From: Larimichthys crocea
Lineage: Eukaryota > Chordata > Actinopteri > Sciaenidae
Direction of reading: 5' to 3'
DNA: 64,000 nt
Assembly: GCF_000972845.2 (NCBI RefSeq)
Contig: NW_020853550.1
Location: 1,291,458-1,355,457 of the forward strand
Part shown: piece by piece, positions 61,006 to 64,000 of the stretch
Layout: each line of letters starts with the position of its first letter
Position numbering within the stretch: position 1 is the stretch's first letter
Position numbers and translations under genes: made by a program
Notes under the pieces: generated by a model
Databases searched by the model: none
Told to the model about the DNA's origin: nothing
What the model saw: the letters and a program-made list of their open reading frames with translations, nothing else

Positions 61006-63324
61006 GTTTGCTGTGCTAACTGTTGATAGCTGCTATCTAATTAGCTAAGTTCACCGTGCAGCTTGCTGTCCTATCAGCTGGCTCTGCACGGCTGTGAGCT
61101 CGGGAGCTTTGCTGAGAGGAGGAGCAGGGGGACCCGGTGGATAATGCCACAACCGAACCACAAGCAGGCAACAGAACCAAGCTCAGCGGCATATACTGTA
61201 AAGTCCTCACTGCATTAAACTGATCATATATATAATTTTTTTCAGTTTAGCCCACCTAGCAGCTCTCTCCTCCTTCTCTCTGTGATGTGCACAGGCCAAT
61301 CGATCGTGAATTTGGCTCTGCTGGATAGTTTTTCTGTGCTCCTCCTGGGAGTTTCTCAGCGTTGAAATAGACTCTTTGGGGCTGGAGATTGGCACTACTG
61401 AGAAATGTGAGGGTTTTTTTTGCAGAGTGAGCTGCACTGCTGGCCAGCAGCAGCCGCAGCAGTGACATTGATCCCCTGCTTTCTCTTCATTAGCCCCCAA
61501 CCAGATGACACAGAAACGGCTCCACATCAAAAGAACACTATGAAATCAAACACCACAATGTGTTGCTTACTAGACTTTTAACAAACGCCCAGCTGGTGTC
61601 ACTGATACAAATATGTTCACCACCCACGTTGAATGTAGTTGCTGCTCAGAGTCAGTTTAGATCACATTAAAATGGTTACTTTGTCTCTTTCTGCAGTTTG
61701 CACAACTTTTGTACAGTTACTGTGTGACCTCCAAAGCTGACAATGAAGGCAATAACTAACTGAGGAGATTATTTGATGGAGGTGTTTTCTTGTGAACTTT
61801 TGTTCTGTTCTCTCAGTTTTTTTTTTGGTTTTTTTTTTGGAGGGGTCCGATAGAAAAGCAATTTTCTTGTTGCTGTCTGAAACATTAATTCATTCTTGTT
61901 CCTCTCATGGGCCAATAACTGCAAAACAAAGTTTTTTAGAATGCAGTTTTTTCACCTTCTAAATTGGCTCGTGTTCATGTTGTAATTGATCCCCCTTTTT
62001 TAATGCATTAATGACTTTTTGTTGGCAGTGGTTATTCTTGAAGGTGATATAGAGAACTAGACTCAGCATTACTCCGAAGTCCGGGACTTTTCATTACTCC
62101 AGCTGTCTGGAAGCAGTTTGTAATTTGAGATTAGGGACCATCTGGGAGGGTAGAGGGTGAAATGTAATCCCAGAGTATTAACTTACTCGGTTTCAGCACA
62201 GCTTTTGGAACAGAACAACATATTGGATTTTTCTGCAGGCATGATGTGTTATTTTCTGTGATGCTGGGCCAGAGACTGTCCACATGCATGGTGGCATTTG
62301 CTGTTGTTGCACAGGGTTAGCATCACCAACGGAGACCCTGTCCTTCTGAAAACTAACGTTTATAACGTCTACTATCCGACTGCACTCAATGAGCCGATGG
62401 TCAGCTTGATATACAGACGCAAGTCTTCTTTAATGTCTTCACTCTGACTATACCTAGATTGAGCCTCTGGACAACATTGTTGCACTGATTAGAAGCTTTG
62501 TTTTCCTTTATAGGAGCCATTACATCCCTGCCAGCTCTTCCCATTAGAGCTGTCTGCTGGAGTTCAAGTGATCCTAAACTCTCCGAGTGTGACAAGTTTT
62601 CAAAATGAGCAACTGGAGGATTTGGAATAGGAAGTGATAAAACTATTTTAAAAACACAAACAATAAAGAAAGGAAGTGATTAACTTGTTTCCACTGTGGC
62701 ACCCGCGTGTAACTGACGACATCAGCTGTGGCTCCTTCAAGTTAAGACATTAATTAAGGTACGACATGTCGCATTTCAGCATCAACAAATCATTACCGTG
62801 TTAATTTGGTAGACTCATTAGTTTAATTATTGTAAACAAACAGGACTATTGCCAAGAAAAGAGCTTTTGTGTCACTGAGGTAGGGTTCCATTTGTTGGAT
62901 TGCTTTTTTGATTTTGCAGGCAAACAACAACTTCTTTCAACTATTTTTTTGAACAGAATCATTTCAACCTGACAGCATGACCTGGTCTACTATCAGCTGT
63001 GATTGGATTCAATTAGATTATTTTATTAATGGCCAGAGGGGAAACTAATTTGATTGCAGTGAAAAATAAAAAAGAGGCCATGCAAACGAGCAGACAACAT
63101 ATGAAATGAAATGAACAAATATTCCAACAGGATATGAGTGTAGTTCAGGAGCTCATCCAGCCAGTAAATCAAAACGCTATGTATATATAATAGATAAATG
63201 AATGAATAAATCATCACTGATGCACCTGAAATGGAAAAAATAAAATAGGTAACAAAGGTTTGGCATGTAGGTATGCAGGCATACTGTTGTGCTAGCATTC
63301 TAACATTTGCTAATTAGCGGTGAA
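61006..63324. other. Noncoding stretch
   Basis: No gene recognised. 62700-62840 has clustered TTAATTAAG, TTAATTTGG and TTTAATTATTG motifs and might be regulatory; unproven. The 107-codon minus frame at 61207-61530 shows no domain. Confidence 0.45.
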
Positions 63325-63660
63325 CACAAGGCTGAATTGGCTGAAAAAATGAAGTACCAGAAATTGCAGTTATCCGAATGGCCACATGAGGAGGCTTCCT
63401 GCAAATGTGAGTTCATTTCCATAAGTGACCATGATGGCCAACTTTAGCTTTGGTAACAGGCAGCCTGGTACAAAAAACTGTCTCTATAGCTAATTTCCTC
63501 ATTTGTGACAACTGTACTGAGGGTGAATTTTTATAGTACTCACCTGTCCAAAGGATATTAAGGTTTAAAGTTATGCAGGATTAAGGACATAGACGCTTTG
63601 AATGACAGGCGGGTGCCGTCACAGGTGGCTGGCTTCTGCAACCAGGTTTCATTGGGCCTC
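63325..63660 (+). mobile_element. Dispersed repeat, copy 3 of 3
   Basis: Same family and orientation as 16773 and 58361. Shared blocks include GACAACTGTACTGAGGGTGA and TTAAAGTTATGCA, and the end has TTTGAATGACAGGCGGGTGC and GTCACAGGTGGCTGGC. It is more diverged in its first third. Confidence 0.65.
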
Positions 63661-64000
63661 TGATCCACGTCCATATTCTATAGGAAAAGGACAAAGAGAG
63701 ATCTAGTAGGTGTTGAGATATTTGGCAAAATACCACAAGGTGGAAACTTTGACCTACTGGCAGTAAATGTCCAGTTACTCAACACATTTTCTAGACTGCT
63801 GTTATGACCAGATAAAGGGGTATGAAAGGAAGTAACATAAAACCAGATTTTAAAGGTTATTAAACAAAAGTATTTTATTAAATGAAAGTTCAGATGGTTT
63901 TTGAACAAAAGGAGGTGAGGCAAAAGGGAACTAAGGGCGAGCGAGTGCTGTTAAACGAACAAACAAATATAACATAAAGAGAACTCTAAACAGAGCCTAT
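63661..64000. other. Noncoding window end
   Basis: No gene recognised. TGTTATGACC at about 63799 resembles the start of some fish LTRs, but the window ends before a partner could be seen. Confidence 0.35.

Noticed and set aside
63799..64000. Possible start of another LTR (TGTTATGACC)
   Set aside because: No partner LTR, primer site or pol sequence within the window.

Overview
The window looks like euchromatic, gene-poor DNA from a bony fish, probably a percomorph teleost. The evidence is the repeat content: tRNA-derived SINEs, MITEs with TIRs such as TTAAAGGTCCAGTGTGT, many (GT)n microsatellites, and remnants of Ty3/gypsy, Penelope-like and LINE retroelements. I see no rRNA, no functional tRNA gene, no CRISPR array and no bacterial-style operon. 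No host protein gene could be recognised. The window is probably intergenic or lies inside long introns, and I flag two exon-like segments.

Layout. At 1-165 there is a decayed LINE reverse transcriptase piece (minus strand), and at 1300-1546 the 3' tail of a teleost retroposon. At 4095-4754 a GC-rich element is bounded by a perfect 17-bp inverted repeat and holds a 3 x 16-bp tandem repeat and a TATA box. MITEs lie at 6029-6453 and 8633-9305. At 12487-16092 two long inverted arms (about 360-490 bp, including a perfect 29-bp block) bound a 3.6-kb DNA transposon with exon-like minus-strand remnants. At 18517-23849 a complete Ty3/gypsy LTR retrotransposon is present: 874-bp LTRs that differ at only two positions, a 4-bp target duplication (AGTT), a primer-site region, a polypurine tract and one intact 1130-codon ORF. 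Further right are microsatellites and SINE/L2-type tails (24085, 36795, 44255), two adjacent MITEs (41475-42120 and 42162-42621), a tRNA-SINE (43541-43833), a degraded Penelope-like element (51334-53085, minus), a LINE fragment (57990-58290, minus), and a MITE carrying a nested SINE with a perfect 14-bp duplication (60404-61005). One dispersed repeat occurs three times in the same orientation (16773, 58361, 63325).

The most notable object is the LTR retrotransposon. Its single ORF keeps reverse transcriptase, RNase H, integrase and a GPY/F module with catalytic residues in place, but runs from a short coiled-coil leader straight into reverse transcriptase. No capsid, zinc knuckle or aspartic protease is visible. 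Because the LTRs are almost identical, the insertion is young, so a form without Gag and protease may have moved recently, presumably with help from a complete relative. The rest of the window is mostly AT-rich noncoding DNA. A few segments look like conserved regulatory DNA, but this needs cross-species alignment to confirm.
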